A stretch of DNA of 35,301 bases from XN24 sp047921395 (GCA_047921395.1 JBLRWH010000020.1:1-35301), one strand, 5' to 3'; shown: positions 1 to 7,889, numbered from the stretch's first letter. Notes: generated by a model from the letters alone, not told the origin. A program made the numbers and translations.

Positions 1-197
1 ACCAGGGCGCCGCCTCGTACTTCGCGGATCCGCGCCTCGATATCCTCGGCGCTGCGCCCGGCGAAATCCTCCGCCGGCTCGTGGCAGTCCAGGCAGGTCT
101 CCGCCTTGGCTTCGCCGGCCGCGGGGTCGCCGGCCGCGACGGCGCCGCTGAACGCGAACAGGGACAGGGCCGTCAGGGCAGTGGCAAGCTTTTTCAT
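1..197 (-). CDS. Small c-type cytochrome, 3' end cut by window edge
   Basis: The start codon is at 197 and the reading frame runs off the left edge, so about 65 residues are visible. A signal peptide (MKKLATALTALSLFAFS...AA) is followed by one haem-binding motif, CLDCH, and the segment EPAEDFAG. It is a paralogue of the two genes to its right and shares signal peptide, CxxCH position and the AGEAKAE-type lead-in with them. The role expected from the family is a periplasmic single-haem electron carrier. A purine-rich ribosome site (GGAAGGA type) lies just upstream. The C-terminal half, which would carry the distal haem ligand, is outside the window. Confidence 0.85.
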   Translation of the reverse strand, partial: MKKLATALTALSLFAFSGAVAAGDPAAGEAKAETCLDCHEPAEDFAGRSAEDIEARIREVRGGAL

Positions 198-236
198 AGG
201 GGCAATCCTTCCGCGAGATGGGCTAAAGAGCAGCAG

Positions 237-271
237 AGTATAGCGGAACGGGCTGCCATGCGCAGCAGCCC
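237..271 (-). promoter_or_regulatory. Hairpin plus TATACT element between cytochrome genes
   Basis: A 7-bp stem (250-256 with 265-271) lies downstream of the second cytochrome gene. On the minus strand it is followed by TATACT (242 to 237), about 40 nt before the start at 197. The same arrangement recurs at 628-664. The hairpin could be a weak terminator for the preceding gene and TATACT a -10 box for the next. There is no good -35 and no U-tract, so the call is tentative. Confidence 0.35.
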
Positions 272-307
272 TCTTCGAACCCTGCCCCGACCTGCCGGGC
301 GCGGCTG

Positions 308-586
308 TTACTGCGCGCCTTCGGCAGCGAACCAGGCAGCCACGTCCGCGATATCTTCCTCCGCCAGGTCCTCGATCTCAGCGGCATGCTTGACCTCGCC
401 GGCCCGCGCGGCCCGGATCTTGGCCTCGATGGCGGCGGCGTCAAGTCCGGCGAAATCCTCCGCAGGCTCGTGGCAATCCAGGCAGAAGTCGCCCTTGGCC
501 TTGCCGGCCTCGGCATCGCCGGCCAGCGCGGCACCGCTGAACGCCACCAAGGGCAGGGAAATCAACGCGATAGCAATCTTGTTCAT
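308..586 (-). CDS. Small periplasmic c-type cytochrome
   Basis: This 92-aa protein starts at the ATG at 586 (MNKIAIAL). A longer reading frame to 628 would disrupt the signal peptide and lacks a ribosome site, whereas 586 has GAAGGA 8-9 nt upstream. The signal peptide ends near ALA-GDAEAG. One haem motif, CLDCH, is followed by EPAEDFAGLD. The C-terminal helix (EEDIADVAAWFAAEGAQ) is typical of class I cytochromes c. The mature part contains no methionine, so the usual distal Met ligand is absent, and the His in GEVKHAAEI may replace it. The gene is the middle one of three tandem paralogues that arose by duplication. The electron-transfer partner is unknown. Confidence 0.88.
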   Translation of the reverse strand: MNKIAIALISLPLVAFSGAALAGDAEAGKAKGDFCLDCHEPAEDFAGLDAAAIEAKIRAARAGEVKHAAEIEDLAEEDIADVAAWFAAEGAQ

Positions 587-627
587 GAGGTCAATCCTTC
601 TCGGTCGGGTAGCTGGATATTTCTGCA

Positions 628-664
628 AGTATAGCGTAGGGGCCTGCTGCTCTCAGCAGGCCCC
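628..664 (-). terminator. 11-bp hairpin after third cytochrome gene, with TATACT
   Basis: A perfect 11-bp inverted repeat, GGGGCCTGCTG/CAGCAGGCCCC, with a 4-nt loop lies at 639-664. It sits 50 nt past the stop of the gene at 717-995. There is no U-run after it. Instead the minus strand reads CGCTATACTTGC, giving a TATACT (628-633) 42 nt before the next start codon. It is probably a weak terminator joined to a promoter for the next copy. The similar element at 237-271 supports a conserved arrangement inherited through gene duplication. Confidence 0.45.
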
Positions 665-716
665 TCGCGTTCGTTGCGTCCATGCCTGGCGCCCGTGGGC
701 TCGCCAGTGGCGGCTC

Positions 717-995
717 TTACTCGCCGCCGGCCTCAGCGTAGAAAAAGGCGGCGACGTCGTCGGCGTCGGCCTCGCTGATGGCGTCCAGGCCCGGCGGATG
801 CTTGATCTCGCCCTTGAGGCTGGCGCGGATCGCGTCCGCGATCTCGGCGGCGCTCAGGCCCTCGAAGTCCTCGCCGGCGTGGCAATCCATGCAGGTCTCG
901 GCCTTGGTCTTGCCGGCCTCGGCGTCACCGGCCAGGGCGGCGGCGCTGAACAGGGCCAGCGGGAGCGCGATGATCATGGTCGTGAGTTTTTTCAT
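717..995 (-). CDS. Small periplasmic c-type cytochrome
   Basis: This 92-aa protein is the first of the three tandem cytochrome paralogues in transcription order. It has a signal peptide (MKKLTTMIIALPLALFSAAALA), then GDAEAGKTKAE and a single haem motif, CMDCH. A C-terminal helix follows (EADADDVAAFFYAEAGGE). A GAGGAAAG ribosome site lies about 4 nt upstream of the ATG. The only methionine after the signal peptide is the one inside CMDCH, so a normal distal Met is missing. A His in the GEIKHPPG segment sits where cytochromes of this type often have Met, suggesting His/His or open coordination. The likely role is periplasmic electron transfer. No dedicated partner is encoded nearby. Confidence 0.88.
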   Translation of the reverse strand: MKKLTTMIIALPLALFSAAALAGDAEAGKTKAETCMDCHAGEDFEGLSAAEIADAIRASLKGEIKHPPGLDAISEADADDVAAFFYAEAGGE

Positions 996-1063
996 GGTCT
1001 TTCCTCAGTGATGCAAGCGGACGATCGTGTTCAAGGGGTCGTTGCGCGCCACACCCATCAGAA

Positions 1064-1139
1064 TGGAGCCGGCGACAGGAGTCGAACCTGCGACCTGCTG
1101 ATTACAAATCAGCCGCTCTGCCAACTGAGCTACACCGGC
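1064..1139 (-). tRNA. tRNA-Thr (anticodon TGT)
   Basis: This 76-nt cloverleaf reads on the minus strand from GCCGGTGTAGCTCAG at 1139 to the encoded CCA at 1064. The acceptor stem GCCGGTG pairs with CGCCGGC with one G-U. The anticodon stem CTGAT/ATCAG encloses the loop TTTGTAA, giving anticodon TGT, which reads ACA. The T arm contains GGTTCGACTCC. In many gammaproteobacteria a tRNA-Thr sits in a Tyr-Gly-Thr-tufB cluster beside birA-coaX. Here only the Thr gene remains next to coaX and it is followed by cytochrome genes. Confidence 0.97.
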
Positions 1140-1149
1140 CAGAGGGCGC

Positions 1150-1178
1150 ATTCTAGGGTGCACCCCGGCCGTCGGCAA
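1150..1178 (-). promoter_or_regulatory. Sigma-70-type promoter of tRNA-Thr
   Basis: On the minus strand TTGCCG (1178-1173) and TAGAAT (1155-1150) are separated by 17 nt and lie 10 nt before the mature 5' end of the tRNA. They match the -35 consensus at 4 of 6 positions and the -10 consensus at 5 of 6. This fits a short-leader stable RNA promoter. Confidence 0.6.
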
Positions 1179-1312
1179 CGACCCTGCCGGTCCTTCGGCT
1201 CCGGCCATTCACGGTGAAATTATACGGCGGCGGGGCGCGGTGGATATTCGTAAAGTTCACGATCCGGCAGCCCCCCGGATTCATCGTCCGTTCAGGAAGC
1301 CCTGCCGCTGAA

Positions 1313-2065
1313 TCAGCCCGCTGCCCGCGCGAGCCCCCGCAGCACCAGGTCCGGCACCCGCTCGGCGCCGGCGAGCGCGGGCAGCAGGGCGGGCGCATCC
1401 CCGCCGGCCAGCAACAGCCTCGCCGCAGCGCCGCAGTGCGCCTCGAGCCGGTCGTGCGCAAGCCGCACGGCCCCCGCCGCGGCGAGGCGGGCGCCCGCCT
1501 CCATCGCCGGGCCGGAATCCGCCGGAAACGCCGCCGGCGCGGCCAGCGCCGAGGCCTGCCGCAGCGCCCGGAGGTCTCCCGTGCGGGATTCGAGCGCGTC
1601 GAGCATCATCGCCAGCCCGGGAATGATCCAGCCGCCCAGGTGCCGCCCGCCGGGTCCCATGGCGTCGATGGTCAGGGCCGAACCGGCGTCCACGACCAGG
1701 CAGGCGCCGTCCGTGAGCCCCCGCGCGCCGAGCAGTGCCGCCCAGCGGTCGGCGCCGAGACGCGCGGGCTCGGCGTAGGCGCAACGGACGCCCCAGGCCG
1801 CCGGGCTGGCGCGCAGGAAAGACAGCGCCGTGCAGCCGCGCGCCCGCAGCGCATCCGCCAGCGCCAGCCCCGCCGCCGGGCCGGCGACATTGGCGCACAG
1901 CGCGCCGTCGACACCCGCCAGCGCGAACCCGTCCAGCGCCGTGCCGAGCGCCGCCCCGACTCCGTCTTCCCGGTGGCGCGCCTCGCCCAGCAGCCTGGTC
2001 CCGCCCCCGGGCAGGCGCAGCGCCACCTTCAGGCGGGAGTTGCCGAGATCGACCAGCAGCTTCAT
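1313..2065 (-). CDS. coaX: Type III pantothenate kinase
   Basis: This 250-aa protein phosphorylates pantothenate in the cytoplasm, the first step of coenzyme A synthesis. It shows the N-terminal phosphate-binding DLGNSRLK motif (residues 6-13), the central VVDAGSALTID acidic motif and the GGWIIPGLAMMLDAL segment of the ASKHA-fold CoaX family. Its length is normal. The start at 2065 overlaps the stop of birA by 4 nt (ATGA), which indicates translational coupling. It is the last gene of the plsY-birA-coaX operon. No CoaA-type kinase is seen in the window. Confidence 0.95.
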   Translation of the reverse strand: MKLLVDLGNSRLKVALRLPGGGTRLLGEARHREDGVGAALGTALDGFALAGVDGALCANVAGPAAGLALADALRARGCTALSFLRASPAAWGVRCAYAEPARLGADRWAALLGARGLTDGACLVVDAGSALTIDAMGPGGRHLGGWIIPGLAMMLDALESRTGDLRALRQASALAAPAAFPADSGPAMEAGARLAAAGAVRLAHDRLEAHCGAAARLLLAGGDAPALLPALAGAERVPDLVLRGLARAAG

Positions 2066-3054
2066 TCGACCACCCTCAGCGTGACCTCGCCGGCCGTGAT
2101 GCGATGCCGCTGGCCGTCGGGCGCCTCGAGCAGCAGCGCGCCAGACGGATCGAGGCCGCGCGCGATCCCGGTCCGGCCGGCCCCCGCATCCTCGACGCGA
2201 ACCGCCCGGTCCCGGAGGACGTCGCGTTGCCGCCAGCCGGACAGGATCGCCTCGCTGAGCCCTGCCGGGGCGCGCTCGAGGGATGCCACGATCGCCGCGA
2301 CCAGCGCAGCCGCGACCGCATTCCGGTCGGCGGTCGCGCCTGCGAACCCGCCGGTCAGGTCGGCGGGAGGCAATCCACCGACGGCCTCGATCGCCGCCCG
2401 GGCGGCCGGGCCGAGCCGCACGTTCAGGCCGATCCCGACAGCCAGCGTTGCGGGACCCTGCGATTCGCCGCGCAATTCGATCAGGATGCCCCCGAGCTTG
2501 CCGCCGTCGAGCAGCAGGTCATTTGGCCACTTCAGCCCGATCCCCGGCACGCCGAGCGTCTCGAGCGCCGCTGCGCACGCGACCCCGACCGCGGTCGGCA
2601 GCGCCGCATAGTCCGACGGTGCCGCGGGCAGGCGTCCCCCGACCGAAAGGCAGATGCCCGCGCCCGGCGGACTCAGCCAGCGCCGGCCCCGCCGGCCACG
2701 ACCGGCGGACTGGTGCTCGGCGAGGCATGCCACGAGCTCACCGACCGGCCGGTCGGCGCCCAGCACCCGGGCGTTGGTCGAATCCGTCTCCGCCAGGACC
2801 TCGAGCACGCCGAGGCGCGCCGCGACGCCGACCGGCAGCAGCGCCCGAATCCGGTCGGCATCGAGCAACGAGACCGGGTGGGCGAGTCGATAACCACGTC
2901 CCGGGAGCGCCTCGATCTCCAGCCCGAGCGCGGCCAGGCGGCGCACCGCCTTCCAGACTGCCGCGCGACTGGTGCCGAGCTCCTGCCCGAGCGCCTCGCC
3001 GGACACTGGCAGGCCCGGCGCAAGCGCACGCAGCAGCGTCGCGCTGTAGCTCAT
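2062..3054 (-). CDS. birA: Bifunctional biotin ligase / biotin operon repressor
   Basis: This 330-aa protein attaches biotin to the carrier protein of acetyl-CoA carboxylase and, with its DNA-binding domain, represses biotin genes. An N-terminal winged helix-turn-helix (about residues 1-65, GTSRAAVWKAVRRL) is followed by the catalytic domain with the biotinyl-AMP loop GRGRRGRRW and KWPNDLLLDGGKLGGIL. A C-terminal SH3-like BPL domain completes it. The start at 3054 (MSYSATLL) was chosen because it overlaps the plsY stop in an ATGA and matches the family N-terminus; the open frame upstream to 3750 is plsY antisense-frame noise. Confidence 0.95.
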   Translation of the reverse strand: MSYSATLLRALAPGLPVSGEALGQELGTSRAAVWKAVRRLAALGLEIEALPGRGYRLAHPVSLLDADRIRALLPVGVAARLGVLEVLAETDSTNARVLGADRPVGELVACLAEHQSAGRGRRGRRWLSPPGAGICLSVGGRLPAAPSDYAALPTAVGVACAAALETLGVPGIGLKWPNDLLLDGGKLGGILIELRGESQGPATLAVGIGLNVRLGPAARAAIEAVGGLPPADLTGGFAGATADRNAVAAALVAAIVASLERAPAGLSEAILSGWRQRDVLRDRAVRVEDAGAGRTGIARGLDPSGALLLEAPDGQRHRITAGEVTLRVVE

Positions 3055-3689
3055 CGCCGCGGACCCAGCAGGCCCCGGAACATCGGGCCCTCCGTACCGG
3101 CGCGCATCCGCGCGATATTGGCGCGATGGGTCCAGATGACGAATCCGGCCATGGCGAGCGCAAACCAGAACAGGGGTCGCCCGAGCTGGCCGGTCGCCAC
3201 GAGCCAGGCTGGCGCCGCCGCGGCCGCGACCATCGTCGCGAATCCGACGTAGCCGCGCAGCAGCATTACGAACAGCCAGGTCAGCACGACCGGCACCAGC
3301 AGCGAGAGCTGGATTGCGCCATAGGCGCCCAGCAGGGTCGCCATGCCCTTGCCGCCGCGAAAGCCGAAGTACAGCGGCCAGACGTGGCCGATGATCGCGC
3401 CGGTGGCGATGGCCACGGCCACGAGCTCGCGCGTGACCGCCGGGGCCACGCCGATGCCCGGCAAGGCTGCGCCGGTCAGCCACAGCACCGGCAGCACGAC
3501 CTTGAGGACGTCGATCAGGACGACCGGCAGCGCGAACAGCTTTCCCTGGGTGCGCAGGGCGTTGGTGCCGCCGGCGTTGCCGCTGCCCAGCGTGCGGATA
3601 TCGATCCCGCGCAACCGGCCGACGAGCAGGCTGCCGATCAGGGAACCTGCGAGGTAACCGAGGAGGAGCTTGGCGAGGATTTCGAGCAT
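3051..3689 (-). CDS. plsY: Glycerol-3-phosphate acyltransferase PlsY
   Basis: This 212-aa inner-membrane protein transfers the acyl group of acyl-phosphate to glycerol 3-phosphate, starting phospholipid synthesis. It contains the family motifs LGSGNAGGTNALR, GHVWPLYFGFRGGKG and about five hydrophobic membrane segments. It is the first gene of the plsY-birA-coaX operon, with a 4-nt overlap into birA. It is divergent from the lipid kinase gene at 3809, with about 120 bp between the two starts for promoters. Confidence 0.95.
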   Translation of the reverse strand: MLEILAKLLLGYLAGSLIGSLLVGRLRGIDIRTLGSGNAGGTNALRTQGKLFALPVVLIDVLKVVLPVLWLTGAALPGIGVAPAVTRELVAVAIATGAIIGHVWPLYFGFRGGKGMATLLGAYGAIQLSLLVPVVLTWLFVMLLRGYVGFATMVAAAAAPAWLVATGQLGRPLFWFALAMAGFVIWTHRANIARMRAGTEGPMFRGLLGPRR

Positions 3690-3808
3690 TGGCGCCGGCG
3701 GCGTTGGCCAGCCGCGATTCTAGCCCGGATTCCCGCCGCCCGTGCGTCACCGTGGGGCGCTGCTACTGCGGTATGCTGCCCGCCGTCGCTGCCACGAGAA
3801 GCGCCTCG

Positions 3809-4702
3809 ATGCCCGAGTCCGTCGTCGTACTTGCCAACCTCGCCGCCGGCAACGGGCGCAGCCGCCGCTTCGCAAAGCACGCGGTGGCGCTGCTCGAGCG
3901 CGACGGCCTTGCCGTGGAGACCGTCATCAGCCGCGGGCCGGGGCATCTCGCCGAGACCGCGGCCGCCGAGGCGGCGCGCGGCCGTCTCCGCCTCGTCGCG
4001 CTGGGCGGGGACGGCACCCTGTCCGAGGTCGCCCACGGCCTGTTGAGCGTGCCGGGCGCAGCCACCACGCTCGGGATCGTGCCGCTCGGCACGGGCAACG
4101 ATTTCGTCAAGTCGGCGGGCCTCCCGCGGGACTGGCAGGCGGCCTGCCGCGGCCTCGCCGCGGGCTGCACGCCGCGGCGCATCGATGCCGGGCGCGTCAA
4201 CGGGCGCTGGTTCATCAACGGCGTGGGCCTCGGCTTCGACGCCGCCATCGCCCATGCCACCCGGCGACACAAGTGGTTGCCGGGGCCGCTGGGTTACGCG
4301 GTCGGGCTGCTCGATGCGCTGCGCGCCGGCGTGGGGCGCCCGGTCTGCACGCTACGCTGGGACGGTGGGGAGGACCGCCGCGCGGTGACGCTGGTGGCGG
4401 CCTGCAACGGGCAGTACGCGGGCGGCCTGTTCCGGCTCGCGCCCGACGCGAGGCTCGACGACGGCCGGCTCGACATCGTCTGGGCCGATGCGCTCGGTCG
4501 CCTGCAGGTGCTGCGCCATGCGCCGAGCGTGATGCGCGGCACGCACGAGCGCCTGCCCATCGCGCACCGGGCGCGCGCCACCCGGTTCGAGGTCACCAGC
4601 GACGTGCCGCTGCCGGCGCAGGCTGACGGCGAACTGCTCGGGGAAGACCTGGTGCGCCTGTCGATCGAGCTCTCGCCGGGCGTACTCCGCCTATGGACCT
4701 GA
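3809..4702 (+). CDS. Diacylglycerol / YegS-type lipid kinase
   Basis: This 297-aa cytoplasmic kinase belongs to the DAGK catalytic-domain family. The nucleotide-binding GGDGT motif is at residues 66-70, with PLGTGNDF at 92-99 and GVGLGFDA after it. A C-terminal beta domain carries ACNGQYAGGLF and ADGELLGEDL. It probably phosphorylates a diacylglycerol-like lipid; the exact lipid cannot be read from sequence. The start at 3809 (MPESVVV) fits the family N-terminus, and the frame extending back to 3689 is low-quality sequence. The 3' end overlaps the convergent permease gene by 12 nt. Confidence 0.88.
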   Translation: MPESVVVLANLAAGNGRSRRFAKHAVALLERDGLAVETVISRGPGHLAETAAAEAARGRLRLVALGGDGTLSEVAHGLLSVPGAATTLGIVPLGTGNDFVKSAGLPRDWQAACRGLAAGCTPRRIDAGRVNGRWFINGVGLGFDAAIAHATRRHKWLPGPLGYAVGLLDALRAGVGRPVCTLRWDGGEDRRAVTLVAACNGQYAGGLFRLAPDARLDDGRLDIVWADALGRLQVLRHAPSVMRGTHERLPIAHRARATRFEVTSDVPLPAQADGELLGEDLVRLSIELSPGVLRLWT

Positions 4703-5578
4703 GCCGGCGCGCCGCGGGCGGGAGCCGAGCCCGATCGCGATGATGGCCAGCGCGGCGCCCACGATCTCGCGCGGGCCGAATGCCCGGGAGAAGATCAGCA
4801 CGTCCCAGATGAACGCGAGGATCGGCTGCAGCAGCAGGATCAGCCCGACGCGCGAGGCGGGCACGTGCGGCAGGCTGCCGGAAATGAGCAGCCAGCCGAC
4901 GACCTGGGCGACGAGAGCGTAGGCCACGAGCATCCAGGCCGAGCGCGGATCCGGCAGGGCGACGGGCTCGCCGCCGAGGCCCGCCCCCGCGAACAGGAAA
5001 CCCGCGGAGACCAGCGAGACGATCATCAGGTCGGACACGATCGAGCCGGCCGGGCTCTCGGCGCGCGCCCGCCGCAGCGCGAGGATGTAGGCCGCGTAGA
5101 ACACCGCCGTCAGCAGGCCGAAGATGATGCCCCAGCGGTAATCCTCGTCCAGCGCATTCCACTCGAAGCCGACGATCAGCCCGAGGCCGAGGACGGCCAT
5201 CGGGATGGCCACCAGCAGTTCCCAGCGCGCCTTCTCGCGGAAGAACAGGATGCCGACGAAGGCCAGCAGGAACACCTGGAAATTGCCCAGCAGGGTCGCG
5301 AGGCCCGGGCCGACGTACCAGATGCTCCGGTGCCAGGCGGCCAGGTCCGCGGCGAACAGCACGCCCGCCGTGAGCAGCGCGGCCAGGGCGAAGCCGGAGC
5401 GGCGCTCGACCGGGGCGCGCGCGGCGAATACCCAGATCGCCAGCATCAGGCCGCCGAACAGCGTACGGTAGAACGCGCTGTCCGTCGGGCTGACCGGCGT
5501 CAGGCGCACGAACACGGGTGCGAAGCTGATCATCGCGGCGCCGCAAAGCAGCCGGAAGGTGGGGCTGGCGGGCCGCAT
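4691..5578 (-). CDS. EamA/DMT-family inner-membrane transporter
   Basis: This 295-aa protein has ten hydrophobic segments arranged as two EamA repeats, typical of the drug/metabolite transporter superfamily. It shows the usual N-terminal phrase (FAPVFVRL...FYRTLFGG) and a basic C-terminus (GSRPRRAGSGP). The substrate is unknown; relatives export metabolites or amino acids. The start at 5578 shares one base with the stop of the upstream hydrolase gene (TGATG), so the two are translationally coupled. It is the last gene of the monooxygenase-remnant/hydrolase/permease operon. Confidence 0.88.
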   Translation of the reverse strand: MRPASPTFRLLCGAAMISFAPVFVRLTPVSPTDSAFYRTLFGGLMLAIWVFAARAPVERRSGFALAALLTAGVLFAADLAAWHRSIWYVGPGLATLLGNFQVFLLAFVGILFFREKARWELLVAIPMAVLGLGLIVGFEWNALDEDYRWGIIFGLLTAVFYAAYILALRRARAESPAGSIVSDLMIVSLVSAGFLFAGAGLGGEPVALPDPRSAWMLVAYALVAQVVGWLLISGSLPHVPASRVGLILLLQPILAFIWDVLIFSRAFGPREIVGAALAIIAIGLGSRPRRAGSGP

Positions 5579-6480
5579 CAGTCCCCCGCGCCGGGCGCCG
5601 GGACGAGCATGGCGGCGGCGGCGCGCAGCGTGGCGCTGGCCTCGGGCAGGAGCCCGGCAAACATCGGCCACACATGCCACAGCCCGACGGCCTCCTCGAC
5701 CCGCGCCGGGCCGCCACCGGCGCGGGCCGCCGCGACCAGGCGCCGCGCCCCCGGCGCGAGCAGCTCGTCACGGTCGAAGGAGACGAACAGCGGCGGCAAC
5801 CCCGCGCCAAGCGCGTCGAGCAGGTCGAAGCGCGAATCGCCCGCGGGAATCCCGCCGCGCCAGGCACGCACGCCCTCGGTGACGAAGCCGGCCGGCAGGA
5901 GCGTGTCGGTGTCGGAGGACCCATCGCGCTCGGCCTCCGCAAGGTCGACGAGCGGCGAGAACAGCGCCAGGCCTGCCGGCGCCGGCAGGCCTGCACCGGC
6001 CGCATGCACGACCAGCGCGAGCGCCAGCCAGCCGCCGGCAGAATCGCCCGCGAGCCCGACGGGCCGGGCACTGTCGAGGCTCAATCGCTGCCAGGCGGAC
6101 TGCAGGTCCTCGAGGCCGGCCGGAAACGGGTGCTCGGGCGCGAGCCGGTAGTGCGCGAGCAGCACCGGGAGGCCGCTCGACCGCGCCAGCCACGCGGCGA
6201 TGCCGCGGTGACTCACCGTCGACCCGAGTACGAAGCCGCCGCCGTGCACGTACAGCACTGCGCCGCGCGGACAATCCGCTTGCACGCCGGGCGGCAGCAG
6301 CCACGCGCCGCCGGGATGCTCGCCCCCCGCGGGCACCTGTCGCACGCCGCGCGGCAACGGCAGCAGGCGGGCCGCCCGCTCCGTGCGGCGCCGGCGCGCA
6401 GCCAGCGGCAGGCGCGGCGCCAGGCCGGGCCTGACCACGTAACGCGCCAGCCAGTGAGCGAATCCGCGGCGCAAGGCCAT
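5578..6480 (-). CDS. Alpha/beta hydrolase, hormone-sensitive-lipase type esterase
   Basis: This 300-aa cytoplasmic esterase-like enzyme has the oxyanion motif HGGG (79-82) followed by GFVLGS. The nucleophile elbow is GDSAGG (Ser147). A probable catalytic Asp lies in FDRDELL and a His in LWHVWPMF near the C-terminus. It belongs to the HSL/GDSAGG family, which cleaves short acyl esters. It starts 3 nt after the stop of the truncated flavin monooxygenase gene. That pairing is known for Baeyer-Villiger oxidation followed by ester cleavage, so this hydrolase may have lost its partner enzyme. Confidence 0.88.
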   Translation of the reverse strand: MALRRGFAHWLARYVVRPGLAPRLPLAARRRRTERAARLLPLPRGVRQVPAGGEHPGGAWLLPPGVQADCPRGAVLYVHGGGFVLGSTVSHRGIAAWLARSSGLPVLLAHYRLAPEHPFPAGLEDLQSAWQRLSLDSARPVGLAGDSAGGWLALALVVHAAGAGLPAPAGLALFSPLVDLAEAERDGSSDTDTLLPAGFVTEGVRAWRGGIPAGDSRFDLLDALGAGLPPLFVSFDRDELLAPGARRLVAAARAGGGPARVEEAVGLWHVWPMFAGLLPEASATLRAAAAMLVPAPGAGD

Positions 6481-6483
6481 CGG

Positions 6484-6924
6484 CTAGCCCGGGTCCGCGC
6501 CGGCGCGCGCCATCTCGCTCGCCATTGTCGCCGGGTCGGGCAGCGCGATCCGGCCGAGCAGGTGGTCGCCGATGAAGCGCCCCTGGGCTTCGGCGATCGG
6601 CATGATCGCGCCGAGCGGCTGGAGCAGCCCGAAGCGGTCCGCGTAGTCATCGAAGTACGCCTTGATGACGCGGTGGCTCGGGTAGTCCGGCGTGCCGGGC
6701 GGCATCGGGTAGTCGCGATACTCCATCAGCTTCGCGTCGGTATTGATGTGCAGCGACTCGTAGGCGGCGGACATGCCGTTGCTGTTGCGGAAACACCAGT
6801 TGCCACCAAGCTCGTCGCCCTTCTCGAAACAGGTGTGCGGCAGACCGCGATCCTTGAGCGCCTTGACGACGGCAATGCCGCTGGAGCCTGCGCCGATGAC
6901 GCAGACGCGGGGCAATGGGGCCAT
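6484..6924 (-). pseudogene. Flavin-containing monooxygenase remnant with in-frame internal deletion
   Basis: The 146-aa reading frame has a normal FMO N-terminus: a GAGSSG FAD-binding motif near residue 11, EKGDELGGNW, and DYPSHRVIKAYFDDYADRFG to about residue 99. It then passes directly into the extreme FMO C-terminus (LLQPLGAIMPIAEAQGRFIG...). Intact relatives are about 430-480 aa, so roughly 300 codons are missing, including the NADPH-binding site and the FMO fingerprint. The join is near residue 99-101 (about position 6624), in frame, at a short Gly-Leu sequence likely shared by both ends. It has a strong GGAGGAGAGG ribosome site and may still be translated, but it cannot be a working monooxygenase. 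Confidence 0.82.
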
Positions 6925-6995
6925 GCCTCTCCTCCGTGTGAACAGGCGCCCATTCTAGCGGCCCCGCGCCAGGCGCGGGCGCCCCCCCCCGGGCG

Positions 6996-7829
6996 TCAGG
7001 ACGCGCGCCGCGGCTCAGTCAGCTTGAGTGTCAGGCACTTTGCCGAGCCGCCGGCCTTGAGGAACTCGGACAGGCCGAGCTGGGCGACCTCGAAGCCGCG
7101 CTCCTCCAGCGCCGCGACGAGCGGCGCGCCGGTGCGGTTCATGAAAATGCGCCGGCCGACGTTGACCGCATTGCAGGCGAATTGGCCGGCACTCTCCATG
7201 CTGACCGGGATGCGCCGCTCCGCCGGGACGCGGCGCTCGATCTCGTCGCGCGAGGCCGAGTCGAAGGCCGGCGGGTGATACAGCAGGAACCCGCCGTCCA
7301 GCGGGCACAGGCAGGTATCGATATGGTAGAAGCGCGGGTCGACCAGGCGAATCGACACGACCTCGAGGTCGAACCAGTTGCGCAGGTAGTCGTGCGCCAC
7401 GAGCTCGGTGCGAAAGCCATAGCCGGCCCAGAGCCAGGCGCCGTGACGATCGATCAGCGCATCGCCGGCGCCCTCGAAAGCGACGTTGTCGGGCAGCACG
7501 CGCACGTCATAGCCGCGTTCCTCGAACCAGGCCCGGAGATAGGGCTCCTCCGGCCGGCGCTCGTGGGGCATGAAATGGGAGGGCACGGCGCGCGCACCAT
7601 AGACGAAGCCCGCGTTGGCCGTGAACACGAGGTCCGGCAGCCCTGCGCGCGGCTCGAGCAAGACCACGTCCGCGCACTCCGCAAGCCCGTCTCGCAGGCG
7701 CGTCCACTGCTCACGGGCCAGCGCCCTGTCGAGCGAGCCGGAGTGGCCGTCCATCCACGGATTGATCTCGTAGTCCACCTCGAAGAAATCAGGCGGACAC
7801 ATCAGGATTCGGGTAGCGTCATGGGTCAT
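6996..7829 (-). CDS. Amidinotransferase / dimethylarginine dimethylaminohydrolase-like enzyme
   Basis: This 277-aa guanidino-group modifying enzyme belongs to the arginine deiminase superfamily. Visible signatures are NPWMDG, PDLVFTANAGFV, FEGAGDAL, the catalytic His in FYHIDTC (His169), and the nucleophile Cys265 in GSAKCLTL near the C-terminus. The probable substrate is arginine or a substituted arginine, giving citrulline or ornithine; sequence alone does not decide. It is followed by a CG-rich stretch with nine Cs (6982-6990). The gene upstream on the same strand (7890-8834) is another member of the superfamily, which suggests a small arginine/citrulline catabolic unit. Confidence 0.85.
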   Translation of the reverse strand: MTHDATRILMCPPDFFEVDYEINPWMDGHSGSLDRALAREQWTRLRDGLAECADVVLLEPRAGLPDLVFTANAGFVYGARAVPSHFMPHERRPEEPYLRAWFEERGYDVRVLPDNVAFEGAGDALIDRHGAWLWAGYGFRTELVAHDYLRNWFDLEVVSIRLVDPRFYHIDTCLCPLDGGFLLYHPPAFDSASRDEIERRVPAERRIPVSMESAGQFACNAVNVGRRIFMNRTGAPLVAALEERGFEVAQLGLSEFLKAGGSAKCLTLKLTEPRRAS

Positions 7830-7889
7830 GCGGTGACTCGGGGCGGTCCGGAACGGCCTGAGAGTTTACTGCATAATATGCGCAACAGG

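Noticed and set aside
6982..6990. Run of nine Cs as a phase-variation tract
   Set aside because: It lies after a stop codon, outside any gene or promoter, so slippage would have no evident effect.
7868..7884. ArgR box at the GCATAATATGC palindrome
   Set aside because: The half-site spacing is 3 rather than the usual 4 and only one half resembles the ARG-box; not enough to call.
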